From the NCBI RefSeq assembly GCF_042485795.1, contig NZ_CP169368.1:1-64000 (forward strand): a stretch of 64,000 nt of DNA. The letters run 5' to 3'. The translations under genes were made by a program, and so were the position numbers. This DNA comes from Lonepinella sp042485795 (GTDB lineage Bacteria; Pseudomonadota; Gammaproteobacteria; Enterobacterales; Pasteurellaceae). This document shows positions 42,630-51,117 of this stretch, piece after piece. Under the pieces are notes generated by a model. That model worked only from the letters and a program-made list of their open reading frames with translations, had not been told where the DNA came from and searched no databases. Position 1 is the first letter of the stretch, and every line of letters begins with the position of its first letter.

Positions 42630-43997
42630 TTAATCACAAATGACTTTTATCGCCAAACCACCTTGTGATGTTTCTCGGTATTTAGAATTCATATCTTTAC
42701 CTGTCTCATACATAGTTTCAATCACTTTATCCAAGGTTACTCGAGGATTGGTTGTGCGGCGTAGTGCCATACGACTAGCATTAATCGCTTTCACCGAAGC
42801 AATCGCATTACGTTCAATACAAGGTACTTGTACTTGACCCCCCACAGGATCGCAGGTTAAACCTAGATTATGTTCCATAGCAATTTCAGCTGCAATACAA
42901 ACCTGTTCTGGGCTACCGCCTAAAATCTCCGTTAAACCAGCTGCTGCCATAGAGCAAGCTACACCAACTTCACCTTGACAACCTACTTCAGCTCCAGAAA
43001 TTGAAGCATTCATTTTATATAATGAGCCGATCATACCACAAGCCAGTAAGTAACGTTCGATAATTTCTTGGCTAATCGGTGAAATGAATTTCTCATAATA
43101 GGATAATACCGCAGGAATAATCCCACAAGCTCCGTTGGTTGGTGCAGTGACTACCCGACCGCCAGCGGCATTTTCTTCATTAACAGCTAAAGCATACATA
43201 TTCACCCAATCAATAACTCGCATAGGATCATTTGACAAGTTAGTATTAGCTTGCAACATACGATATAAAGTTGCCGCACGTCTTGGCACTCTTAATGGTC
43301 CAGGTAAAATCCCCTCGGTATGTAAACCACGTTCAATACAGGCTTGCATAGTATTCCACACTCGGAATAAATGTTTTTCGGTCGCTTCTTTACCATTCAG
43401 AGCAATTTCATTTTCCATCATTACCGTGGAAAATGCTAACCCATTTTCCTTACAATGTTTCAGAATATCTACTGAATTTTGGTACGGAAAAGGTATATCA
43501 AATTTTTGTTTTTGTTCTTGACCAAAATGTTCTTCATCCACAATAAATCCACCGCCGATAGAATAGTAGATTTTCTGATAGATAACAGAATTTTGAGCAT
43601 CAAGTGCGGTGATTTTCATGCCATTTTCGTGCAAAGATAAAAATGTCTGATGAAAAAGCATATTTTCATCAAAATTAAATTCTACTATTTTCTTACCTTG
43701 AGCAATCGGTAACACTGCTGTTTTCTTTAATTCAGCAATAAATCTAGGAATTAACTCAATATCCACATCATCAGGCAAATAACCCGCTAACCCCATAATA
43801 ATGGCAGTGTCAGTATTATGACCACGCCCAGTCATTGACAATGAACCATAAACATCCACATGAATTTTGTTCACTTGTTCAAAGAAATTCTGGAAAATTA
43901 AATCATCAATAAATTGCTTACCCGCTTTCATTGGTCCAACGGTGTGTGAGCTAGACGGACCAATACCCACTTTAAACATATCAAATACGCTAATCAT
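42630..43997 (-). CDS. sdaA: L-serine ammonia-lyase (L-serine dehydratase), Fe-S type
   Basis: This enzyme deaminates L-serine to pyruvate using a [4Fe-4S] cluster. The 455-residue single-chain form starts MISVFDMFKVGIGPSSSHTVGPMKAG, the serine-binding signature. Conserved cysteines lie in the second half (TNGACGIIPAVLSYY, LACGMIGSLYK, GLTCDPVGG). It lies downstream of the serine permease gene sdaC on the same strand, together forming a serine-catabolic unit. A hairpin in the 79-base gap may reduce sdaA relative to sdaC. SdaA and SdaB cannot be separated by inspection. Confidence 0.95.
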   Translation of the reverse strand: MISVFDMFKVGIGPSSSHTVGPMKAGKQFIDDLIFQNFFEQVNKIHVDVYGSLSMTGRGHNTDTAIIMGLAGYLPDDVDIELIPRFIAELKKTAVLPIAQGKKIVEFNFDENMLFHQTFLSLHENGMKITALDAQNSVIYQKIYYSIGGGFIVDEEHFGQEQKQKFDIPFPYQNSVDILKHCKENGLAFSTVMMENEIALNGKEATEKHLFRVWNTMQACIERGLHTEGILPGPLRVPRRAATLYRMLQANTNLSNDPMRVIDWVNMYALAVNEENAAGGRVVTAPTNGACGIIPAVLSYYEKFISPISQEIIERYLLACGMIGSLYKMNASISGAEVGCQGEVGVACSMAAAGLTEILGGSPEQVCIAAEIAMEHNLGLTCDPVGGQVQVPCIERNAIASVKAINASRMALRRTTNPRVTLDKVIETMYETGKDMNSKYRETSQGGLAIKVICD

Positions 43998-44016
43998 ATC
44001 ATTCTTCTTATAAGAG

Positions 44017-44051
44017 AAATTCCCTTTTTCAATTTACGAAAAGGGGAATTT
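44017..44051 (-). terminator. Hairpin between sdaC and sdaA
   Basis: AAATTCCC and GGGAATTT with adjoining T/A tracts form a nearly perfect 14-base stem. The T tail on the minus strand is weak, so partial termination or RNA processing is more likely than a full stop. Confidence 0.5.
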
Positions 44052-44076
44052 AAGGATTGGCATTTTAGCCTAATCT

Positions 44077-45321
44077 TTAAAATAGTCCATAGACAACCGC
44101 AGAAATTGCAATTAACCCCATTACTGTCACAAACACATTACTGAATTTACCTTGATAGCGTTGCATTGCTGGCACTTTACGAATCGCATACATTGGCATA
44201 ATAAATAAAATCATAGCAATAATCGGACCGCCTAAGGATTCAATTAAGCCTAAAATACTTGGATTAATCACAGCAACGCCCCAAAGTGTTAATAGGAAGA
44301 ATATCGCTGTAGCATAATTCAGTTTTTTACGATTAATTTGTTTGTTATCCGTCATTTTAATATAAAGTCCTTCCAAACCTTCACGAGCACCTAAATAGTG
44401 ACCAAAGAATGAACTGGTAATTGCAAAGAAAGCAACTAATGGACCAAAATAAGAAATATACGGATTATCAAATTTATTGGCTAAGAAAGATAAAATACTG
44501 ATATTTTGCTCTTTCGCCAAAATTAATTCTTCTGGGGTCAAAGTGAGAACACAACTAAACACAAAGAACATCACGAAAATCAACAACATGGTAGATGTGC
44601 CTTTTAAGGTTTGACTTGCATATTGTTCTGCCAAAATTGGATCTTGATATGCACGTTGTTGTGATTGAGAAAATGCCGAAATTGCAGGTGAATGATTGAA
44701 TGAGAAGACCAGCACGGGGATAGTAATCCAAAGTGTAGTAATAAAACCGCTCATAGTAGGCATTTCTTGTAACATTGCTCCATTCCATTCAGGAATCAAA
44801 TAAATAGATAACGCGAAAAGAATCAATACCAACGGATAAACTAACCATTCAGTAAGTTTTAACATTACTCGTTCATTCATCAGCATGATGGAAATTAGCA
44901 CAGCGATTAACACGAAAGAAAGTAATGCACGGTTCGGCGAAGCCATGCCTAATTGATGTACAATAAAAGAATCAACCGTATTAGTAATCCCATTACCATA
45001 GATTAGTAAAATTGGAAAAATCGCAAAGAAATATAATAAAGTAATTAATTTACCTGCGGTTTTACCAAAGTGTTCTTCTACCACTTCGGTAATGTCGCTC
45101 CCTGGTTTAGAAGAAGATAAAACAAAACGAGATAAACCACGATGTGCCAAATAAGTCATCGGACCGACTAAGACCGCCATACTCACTAATGGCCAAAAAC
45201 CAGCCCGACCAGCATTAATTGGTAAAAATAATACTCCTGCTCCGACAGCGGTACCAAATAAATTAATCATCCAAGCAATATTAAATTTAGTCCATTTCAT
45301 CGAATATTGATTTGCAGACAT
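44077..45321 (-). CDS. sdaC: Serine/threonine:proton symporter (HAAAP family)
   Basis: The 414-residue inner-membrane permease has about eleven hydrophobic segments. It begins with FNIAWMINLFGTAVGAGVLFLPINAGRAGFWPL, the hydroxy/aromatic amino acid permease signature. Highest resemblance is to SdaC/DlsT serine transporters, which fits the serine dehydratase gene downstream. A CRP-like site lies upstream, consistent with carbon-source control of serine use known for E. coli sdaC. Confidence 0.92.
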   Translation of the reverse strand: MSANQYSMKWTKFNIAWMINLFGTAVGAGVLFLPINAGRAGFWPLVSMAVLVGPMTYLAHRGLSRFVLSSSKPGSDITEVVEEHFGKTAGKLITLLYFFAIFPILLIYGNGITNTVDSFIVHQLGMASPNRALLSFVLIAVLISIMLMNERVMLKLTEWLVYPLVLILFALSIYLIPEWNGAMLQEMPTMSGFITTLWITIPVLVFSFNHSPAISAFSQSQQRAYQDPILAEQYASQTLKGTSTMLLIFVMFFVFSCVLTLTPEELILAKEQNISILSFLANKFDNPYISYFGPLVAFFAITSSFFGHYLGAREGLEGLYIKMTDNKQINRKKLNYATAIFFLLTLWGVAVINPSILGLIESLGGPIIAMILFIMPMYAIRKVPAMQRYQGKFSNVFVTVMGLIAISAVVYGLF

Positions 45322-45412
45322 ACAAACTCCTTAACGTCCTTATATAGTTATTAAAAATTAATTCGTGCGTATAATATTCCGAAGATTACGGAATTCCAGA
45401 AATAAATATCGA

Positions 45413-45434
45413 AAATGTGATCTAGTTAAAAGAT
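45413..45434 (-). promoter_or_regulatory. CRP-like site upstream of sdaC
   Basis: On the plus strand AAATGTGATCTAGTTAAAAG has a perfect left half TGTGATCTAG and a poor right half. With a candidate -10 (TATTAT on the minus strand, 45371-45376) its centre would be near -60, suitable for class I activation. Confidence 0.5.
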
Positions 45435-45487
45435 TTAGATGCTATTTGCCTAAATTTTTAACAGAATAAATATAAATGTTGGAAATA

Positions 45488-45520
45488 AAAGCAAAAAGGC
45501 TTGGGAATCCCCAAGCCTTT
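45488..45520 (-). terminator. Terminator after rplS
   Basis: AAAGGCTTGGG and CCCAAGCCTTT pair perfectly over four bases; on the minus strand TTTTTGCTTTT extends the T tail. It ends rpsP-rimM-trmD-rplS. Confidence 0.93.
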
Positions 45521-45542
45521 GAATTGAACTAAAATCTTAAAA

Positions 45543-45893
45543 TTACGCACCCAAACGTTCTTTGATACGTGCAGATTTACCTGAACGCTCACGTAAGTAG
45601 TAAAGTTTCGCTTTACGTACCGCACCTTTACGTTTCACAGTAATGCTGTCAATCGCAGGTGAGTGAGTTTGGAAAACACGCTCAACGCCAGTACCGTTTG
45701 AAATTTTACGTAAAGTAAATGCACTGTGCAAGCCACGGTTACGAATTGCAATAACCACGCCTTCGAATGCTTGCAAACGTTTTTTAGAACCTTCAACAAC
45801 CCATACTTTCACTTCTAATGTGTCACCAGGACGAAAGCTCGGGAGGTTTTGTTTTAATTGTTCATCTTCAAGTTGTTTAATGATGTTGCTCAT
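45543..45893 (-). CDS. rplS: 50S ribosomal protein L19
   Basis: This is a 116-residue large-subunit protein at the 30S-50S interface, starting MSNIIKQLEDEQLKQNLPSFRPGDTLEVKV, with the conserved ERVFQTHSPAIDSI. It is last of the rpsP-rimM-trmD-rplS operon, 44 bases after trmD, the same order as E. coli. Confidence 0.98.
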   Translation of the reverse strand: MSNIIKQLEDEQLKQNLPSFRPGDTLEVKVWVVEGSKKRLQAFEGVVIAIRNRGLHSAFTLRKISNGTGVERVFQTHSPAIDSITVKRKGAVRKAKLYYLRERSGKSARIKERLGA

Positions 45894-45937
45894 TTTTTAG
45901 ACCTTTTTTAATACTAGAATTAACTGATTAAGCTGTT

Positions 45938-46714
45938 TCAGATTGCCTCTTGTTCAGATTTAATTTGTTTCAGCAGTTTCTTTTGTTCGTCAGTCAGAGC
46001 TAGTTTTTCCAGTAGCTCAGGGCGGCGTAACCACGTTCGCTCAAGGGATTGTTTTAATCGCCATTTGCGAATTTCTTCGTGATTGCCTGATATCAGCACA
46101 GGTGGCACAGTGAGTTCGTCTAACACATCTGGTCGGGTATAATGTGGGCAATCCAACAATCCTGTAGCAAATGAATCTTCATCTGCAGAAGCTTGTTTGC
46201 CTAGTACCCCAGGGATAAATCGTGCAACAGCGTCAATCAACGTCATTGCAGGTAATTCCCCACCAGTGAGAACATAATCGCCGATTGACCATTCTTCATC
46301 AATTTCCGTTTGAATCAATCGTTCATCAATGCCTTCGTAACGTCCACACACCAAAATGAGTTGTTCATTTTGTGCTAGTTCTTTTACCCCAGCTTGATCG
46401 AGTTTACGTCCTTGCGGTGAAAGATAAATGACTTTAACTTTGTTGTCATCAGTCTTTTTACCGCTTGTGTTATACATATTTGCTTTTGCTTTAGCTTGGT
46501 GAATAGCGTCCCGTAAAGGTTGCACCATCATTAGCATGCCTGGTCCACCGCCATAAGGGCGGTCGTCCACAGTTTTGTGCTTATCAAAAGTAAAATCTCT
46601 TGGATTCACACATTGCACATTCAGCAAATGCTGTTTAACTGCTCTACCTGTTACCCCAAATTCTGTAATTGCTTTAAACATTTCGGGAAACAGGGTGACG
46701 ATCCCTATAAACAT
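45938..46714 (-). CDS. trmD: tRNA (guanine-N1-)-methyltransferase
   Basis: TrmD methylates G37 of tRNAs that read CNN codons, preventing frameshifts. The 258-residue SPOUT enzyme starts MFIGIVTLFPEMFKAITEFGVTGRAVK and contains DDRPYGGGPGMLM (about 52-64) and the SAM-binding trefoil knot LVCGRYEGIDERLI (about 120), SIGDYVLTGGELPAM. It lies 48 bases after rimM. An insert around residues 75-88 (NTSGKKTDDNK) is a variable loop. Confidence 0.98.
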   Translation of the reverse strand: MFIGIVTLFPEMFKAITEFGVTGRAVKQHLLNVQCVNPRDFTFDKHKTVDDRPYGGGPGMLMMVQPLRDAIHQAKAKANMYNTSGKKTDDNKVKVIYLSPQGRKLDQAGVKELAQNEQLILVCGRYEGIDERLIQTEIDEEWSIGDYVLTGGELPAMTLIDAVARFIPGVLGKQASADEDSFATGLLDCPHYTRPDVLDELTVPPVLISGNHEEIRKWRLKQSLERTWLRRPELLEKLALTDEQKKLLKQIKSEQEAI

Positions 46715-46762
46715 AAATTTCCCCGAATATTACGACTTAAAAGCGCCACAGCGTACCTGAGA

Positions 46763-47290
46763 TTAGAAACCAGCGTCCCAATCCACTTCAATCGTCTTTG
46801 TGGTGAGATCGACTCTTTTAACTACTTGTTCATATAAAAACGGAATCAACCGTTCTTGTTTGCCGAACGCATCTTTGTGAGTGGCTTTAACCACTAAGAC
46901 ATCATTAGAACCTGTTTCCATCATTTCGGACACTATCCCCATTGCATAGCCTTGTAAATTGATCACTTGGCAACCGATCAAATCGTGCCAATAATAATCG
47001 CCGTCTTCCAATGTTGGAAAAACTGACAAATCGACACCAATTTCCACGTTAGCAAGGGTTTGAGCCACTTCACGATCATTGACATTTTTTAATTTAACTA
47101 TCAGCTCGTGATTATGATGTTTCCAACTTTCTAATTCTGTAGCTTGCCACTGTCCTTTGATTTTCAAAAACCAAGGTTGATAAGCAAAGATATTTTCAGC
47201 GGATTCGGTAGATGAATAAATACGTAACCAACCACGAATACCGTAAGTCGAGCCTAATTTGCCCACTACTTCAATACGTTGCTGTTCCAT
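46763..47290 (-). CDS. rimM: 16S rRNA maturation factor RimM
   Basis: RimM binds ribosomal protein S19 and helps assemble the 30S head. The 175-residue protein starts MEQQRIEVVGKLGSTYGIRGWLRI, matching Haemophilus RimM, and carries the PRC-barrel C-terminus with YYWHDLIGCQV and RLIPFLYEQVVK. The ATG at 47290 follows AGGTGA; a GTG three codons upstream lies inside that ribosome binding site and is rejected. Confidence 0.96.
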   Translation of the reverse strand: MEQQRIEVVGKLGSTYGIRGWLRIYSSTESAENIFAYQPWFLKIKGQWQATELESWKHHNHELIVKLKNVNDREVAQTLANVEIGVDLSVFPTLEDGDYYWHDLIGCQVINLQGYAMGIVSEMMETGSNDVLVVKATHKDAFGKQERLIPFLYEQVVKRVDLTTKTIEVDWDAGF

Positions 47291-47318
47291 ATTAATCACC
47301 TATACTCAAATCGTTTAA

Positions 47319-47567
47319 TTATGCTGCTTTTTGTGCTTCTTTCACCAAAGAAGAAACACGATCAGACAGGCTTGCACCTTTTTCTAACCACGCATTAACA
47401 CGATCTAAATCTAAACGTAAACGTTCAGCCTTACCCGTTGCTAATGGATTGAAAAAACCTACACGCTCAATGAAACGACCGTCACGTGGTGAACGGCTGT
47501 CAGCGACAACGATTTGATAGAATGGGCGTTTTTTAGCTCCGCCACGAGATAAACGAATGGTTACCAT
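47319..47567 (-). CDS. rpsP: 30S ribosomal protein S16
   Basis: This is an 82-residue small-subunit protein starting MVTIRLSRGGAKKRPFYQIVVADSRSPRDGRFIERVGFFNP, typical S16. First gene of rpsP-rimM-trmD-rplS. A promoter and a small leader hairpin lie upstream. Confidence 0.98.
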   Translation of the reverse strand: MVTIRLSRGGAKKRPFYQIVVADSRSPRDGRFIERVGFFNPLATGKAERLRLDLDRVNAWLEKGASLSDRVSSLVKEAQKAA

Positions 47568-47664
47568 AACCTTCCTCTAATTATTTAATAATAAAAGAAA
47601 ACCTACATCGAAGGAGTAGGAATGCTTACTTTTTTCTCTGTATATATAGACAAAAAGCCTGAGA

Positions 47665-47692
47665 ATTATACATTTTTTTATTAAAAAAGCAA
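47665..47692 (-). promoter_or_regulatory. Promoter of the rpsP operon
   Basis: On the minus strand TTGCTT (47687-47692) and TATAAT (47665-47670) are 16 bases apart. The resulting leader of roughly 90 bases contains CCTAC/GTAGG followed by TTTTCTTTT, a possible attenuator. Confidence 0.75.
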
Positions 47693-47730
47693 GGGGAAAA
47701 ACAATAGTAACAACATGGAACCCAATCAAT

Positions 47731-47837
47731 CCTGCACTGACGTACAGGGCTAAGCATGGTAACGCCACGCTGTGGCTAATCTATGTTGTTAAGATGCGAA
47801 GCATCGTTACTTGCTTAACTTTGTACGTCAGTGCAGG
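47731..47837. mobile_element. 107-bp terminal-inverted-repeat element, MITE-like or structured RNA
   Basis: Perfect 16-bp ends CCTGCACTGACGTACA and TGTACGTCAGTGCAGG enclose further matching arms (CTAAGCA/TGCTTAA, GTAACG/CGTTAC). Two internal hairpins follow (CCACGCTGTGG and GATGCGAAGCATC). The whole could fold into a three-way junction. No ORF is inside. The motif CACGCTGTGGCT recurs just outside at 47852-47863. It sits in the 348-base divergent gap between rpsP and a glycosyltransferase gene. No clear target-site duplication is seen. Confidence 0.65.
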
Positions 47838-47915
47838 GTAAATCCCAATATCACGCTGTGGCTTGCCGCTTTATTTAGGGTTATAATAACTTAAACAATC
47901 TTTTAGGAAAACCTT

Positions 47916-48944
47916 ATGCAAAATCTTCTCGTTATCCGCAACGATAAAATCGGTGATTTTATACTGATTTTCCCAGCTTTAGCTTTGCTTAAACAATCGG
48001 CTCCTCAGATCAAAATTACAGCGTTAGTACCTAATTACACAGCTCCATTAGCGGAACTCTGCCCCTATATTGATGAAATTATTATTGCTGACAAGAATAA
48101 AAAAAATTCGTCAGAATTTCACCGCACTTTGAGCCAAATCAAGCAGAAAAGATTTGATGCTGTCATTAGCTTTGTGTCCAATTGGTATAACGCCAAATTA
48201 ACTTGGCAATCGGGCATTAAATATCGCCTTGCTCCAGCCACGAAATTATTTCAATATTTATATAACCATCGCTTAACCCAACGTCGCTCCCGTTCAGAAA
48301 AAGCAGAATTTCAATATAATATGGATTTAGTTTATCAATTTTTGCAAGATCATCAAATTACCGCTATTGAACCACAACCACCTTATTTAAATTTGGATAA
48401 AACTGCGGTACAAAATCAACGAATTTTATTAAGCCAACAATTAAACCTTGTGCCAAATAAAAAATGGTTGTTTGTACATAGTGGCACAGGGGGATCGGCA
48501 AATAGTTTATCGTTAAATCAATATGCAGAGTTAATTAATGGCATTTTGGCAGAATTTGATTGTCATATTGTGCTAACTGCTGGTCCAAACGAAAGCGAAA
48601 AAGCCCATCAATTAGCAGAAATAGTGAACAACAAAAATATCGTTATTTACGATAAAAATAATGGTCTGCAGGATTTTACTTATTCTTTAGCTTGTGCGAA
48701 TTTATTTATTGCGGGATCGACAGGTCCCTTACATATTTGCGGTGCATTGAATATTCCAACAGTGGGATTTTACCCGAGCCGTTTATCCGCTATTCCACGC
48801 CGTTGGCGACCAATTAATCAAGCCGACCGTCATATTGCCTTTTGTCCGCCGTTTAGAAAAGAAGTAGAAAAAAATCTGACAGTGATTTCTATTCAGGATT
48901 GTTTGGTAGAGATTATCCCATTTATTAAACAACAGTGGCAATAA
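47916..48944 (+). CDS. Glycosyltransferase family 9 (heptosyltransferase-like)
   Basis: The 342-residue cytoplasmic GT9 protein starts MQNLLVIRNDKIGDFILIFPALALLKQ, the heptosyltransferase N-terminus (ADP-heptose:LPS transferases WaaC/WaaF/OpsX). The C-terminal nucleotide-sugar motif SLACANLFIAGSTGPLHICGALNIPTVGFYP is near 265-295. It probably adds a heptose or related sugar to the lipooligosaccharide core. It is monocistronic. The palindromic element upstream and a TATAAT-like sequence near 47882 may set its expression. Confidence 0.85.
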   Translation: MQNLLVIRNDKIGDFILIFPALALLKQSAPQIKITALVPNYTAPLAELCPYIDEIIIADKNKKNSSEFHRTLSQIKQKRFDAVISFVSNWYNAKLTWQSGIKYRLAPATKLFQYLYNHRLTQRRSRSEKAEFQYNMDLVYQFLQDHQITAIEPQPPYLNLDKTAVQNQRILLSQQLNLVPNKKWLFVHSGTGGSANSLSLNQYAELINGILAEFDCHIVLTAGPNESEKAHQLAEIVNNKNIVIYDKNNGLQDFTYSLACANLFIAGSTGPLHICGALNIPTVGFYPSRLSAIPRRWRPINQADRHIAFCPPFRKEVEKNLTVISIQDCLVEIIPFIKQQWQ

Positions 48945-48974
48945 TGGTACCAGAAGGTGTATATAGTAAACAAA

Positions 48975-49003
48975 TAAAAAAGCTCACTTCTTAGTGAGCT
49001 TTT
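48975..49003. terminator. Bidirectional terminator between rplQ and the glycosyltransferase
   Basis: AGCTCACT and AGTGAGCT pair across four bases, with A/T tracts on both sides, so each strand sees a T tail. Confidence 0.9.
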
Positions 49004-49019
49004 AATTTATCATTACAAA

Positions 49020-49406
49020 TTATTCCGCAACAGCTTCAGCTGCCACTTCGGGACGATCAACTAACTCAATGTATGCCATTGGTGCGTTATCGCCTGCACG
49101 GAAACCACATTTTAAGATACGAGTGTAACCACCTGCACGCTGAGCAAAACGTGGACCTAATTCATTAAATAATTTTGCAACAGTTTCAATGCTGCGTGTA
49201 CGAGCAAAAGCTAAACGGCGATTTGCTACGCTGTCTATTTTTGCTAATGTAATTAACGGCTCAACTACACGACGTAATTCTTTCGCTTTTGGCACAGTTG
49301 TCTTAATGATCTCGTGACCAATTAAAGAACTTGCCATATTACGGAACATCGCTTGGCGATGACTACTATTACGGTTTAATTGACGACCACTCTTACGATG
49401 GCGCAT
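49020..49406 (-). CDS. rplQ: 50S ribosomal protein L17
   Basis: 128 residues, MRHRKSGRQLNRNSSHRQAMFRNMASSLIGHEIIKTT, classic L17. Last gene of the alpha operon, 40 bases after rpoA, followed by a terminator. Confidence 0.98.
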   Translation of the reverse strand: MRHRKSGRQLNRNSSHRQAMFRNMASSLIGHEIIKTTVPKAKELRRVVEPLITLAKIDSVANRRLAFARTRSIETVAKLFNELGPRFAQRAGGYTRILKCGFRAGDNAPMAYIELVDRPEVAAEAVAE

Positions 49407-49446
49407 GACCTTATCCTTCTCAGAAAAATCTTAACCTAATTAACCA

Positions 49447-50436
49447 TTAATCTTCAGCAATACTTGCTGGTGGCCAATTTTCAAGGCGCATACCAAGTGA
49501 TAGACCACGAGAAGCGAGTACATCCTTAATTTCAGTAAGAGATTTCTTACCAAGATTAGGTGTTTTTAATAACTCAACTTCAGTACGTTGGACTAAATCA
49601 CCGATATAATGAATTGTTTCTGCTTTCAAACAGTTAGCAGAACGAACTGTCAACTCTAAGTCATCAACTGGACGTAATAAAATCGGATCAAATTCCGGTT
49701 TTTCTTCCTTGACTTCTGGCTGACGAACATCTCGCAAATCAACGAATGCATCAAGCTGTTCCGCTAAAATTGTTGCAGCACGACGAATTGCTTCTTCTGG
49801 ATCAATAGTGCCGTTTGTTTCTAACTCAATAACTAACTTATCTAAGTCGGTACGCTGTTCAACACGTGCTGCTTCTACATTGTAAGCAATACGATCAACA
49901 GGACTATAACAAGCATCTACTAACAGACGACCAATTGGACGTTCTTCATCCTGAGCATGTACACGAGCAGAAGCAGGAACATAACCTCTACCACGTTGTA
50001 CACGAATACGCATATTAACAGATGCATTTTCATCGGTTAAATGACAAATTACATGATCAGGATTTACGATTTCTACATCACCATCATGGGTAATGTCAGC
50101 TGCAACAACAGGGCCAATTCCAGATTTGTTTAGTGTCAGAAATACATCATCTTTATTCTGAACTTTAACCGCTAGGCCTTTTAAGTTTAGAAGCACTTCA
50201 AGAATATCTTCTTGAACACCCTCTTTACTACTGTATTCATGCAATACGCCTTCAATTTCTACTTCAGTGACAGCACAACCTGGCATTGAAGATAAAAGAA
50301 TACGACGCAATGCATTACCTAGAGTATGGCCAAAACCACGCTCTAACGGTTCTAAGATCACTTTAGCGTGTGTTGAGCTGATTTGCTCAATATCCACTAA
50401 GTGTGGCTTTAAAAATTCTGTAACAGAACCCTGCAT
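49447..50436 (-). CDS. rpoA: RNA polymerase alpha subunit
   Basis: Alpha dimerises to nucleate RNA polymerase assembly. The 329 residues have the N-terminal domain (LEPLERGFGHTLGNALRRILLSSMPG, about 30-55). A linker follows, then the C-terminal domain (RSANCLKAETIHYIGDLVQRTEVELLKTPNLGKKSLTEIKDVL), which contacts UP elements and activators such as CRP. It lies between rpsD and rplQ as usual. Confidence 0.99.
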   Translation of the reverse strand: MQGSVTEFLKPHLVDIEQISSTHAKVILEPLERGFGHTLGNALRRILLSSMPGCAVTEVEIEGVLHEYSSKEGVQEDILEVLLNLKGLAVKVQNKDDVFLTLNKSGIGPVVAADITHDGDVEIVNPDHVICHLTDENASVNMRIRVQRGRGYVPASARVHAQDEERPIGRLLVDACYSPVDRIAYNVEAARVEQRTDLDKLVIELETNGTIDPEEAIRRAATILAEQLDAFVDLRDVRQPEVKEEKPEFDPILLRPVDDLELTVRSANCLKAETIHYIGDLVQRTEVELLKTPNLGKKSLTEIKDVLASRGLSLGMRLENWPPASIAED

Positions 50437-50467
50437 TTTATCCTCTCTTTGCTTGTAAGCTTAACTA

Positions 50468-51088
50468 TTATTTAGAGTAAAGCTCAACGATCAGATGTTC
50501 ATTAATGTCTGCTGATAAATCAGAACGTTCAGGAACACGTTTGAACACACCTTCCATTTTAGCAGAATCAACTTCTAACCAAGTTGGTTTTTCTTTTTGC
50601 TCTGCTAATTCCAATGATGCTTTGATACGAGCTTGCTTTTTAGATTTCTCACGCACAGCAATCACATCATCAACGGAAACTTGGAAAGATGGGATATTTA
50701 CAACACGACCATTTACAACAATCGCTTTGTGACTCACTAATTGGCGAGCTTCTGCACGAGTGGCAGCAAATCCCATACGATAAACAACGTTATCCAAGCG
50801 ACCTTCTAATAATACTAATAAATTCTCACCAGTATTACCTTTTAAGCGGTTCGCTTCTTTATAATAATTACGGAATTGACGTTCTAAAATACCGTAGATA
50901 CGGCGAACTTTTTGTTTTTCACGTAACTGACTACCATAGTCAGATAAACGTGGTTTGCGAGCACCGTGTTGACCAGGTGCTGTATCAATTTTACATTTAG
51001 AATCGATAGCACGCACGCCTGATTTAAGAAATAAATCAGTGCCTTCACGACGGCTTAGCTTGAGTTTTGGACCCAAATATCTTGCCAT
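50468..51088 (-). CDS. rpsD: 30S ribosomal protein S4
   Basis: S4 is a primary 16S rRNA binder and the translational repressor of the alpha operon. The 206 residues start MARYLGPKLKLSRREGTDLFLKSG and contain the S4 RNA-binding domain (LEGRLDNVVYRMGFAATRAEARQLVSHKAIVVNGR, about 95-130). Its likely target RNA is the leader at 51.9 kb. Confidence 0.99.
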   Translation of the reverse strand: MARYLGPKLKLSRREGTDLFLKSGVRAIDSKCKIDTAPGQHGARKPRLSDYGSQLREKQKVRRIYGILERQFRNYYKEANRLKGNTGENLLVLLEGRLDNVVYRMGFAATRAEARQLVSHKAIVVNGRVVNIPSFQVSVDDVIAVREKSKKQARIKASLELAEQKEKPTWLEVDSAKMEGVFKRVPERSDLSADINEHLIVELYSK

Positions 51089-51117
51089 TTTCTTTCTCCA
51101 ATTATCCTAACGTCAAA

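Noticed and set aside
43135..43521. Plus-strand ORF of 128 codons opposite sdaA
   Set aside because: Lies within a clearly coding serine dehydratase gene on the other strand; composition is that of a reversed frame.
47577..47768. Minus-strand ORF of 63 codons upstream of rpsP
   Set aside because: It overlaps the rpsP promoter and half of the inverted-repeat element, and its translation is a low-complexity hydrophobic string.
50689..51000. Plus-strand ORF of 103 codons opposite rpsD
   Set aside because: Completely inside the S4 gene, with low-complexity translated sequence.
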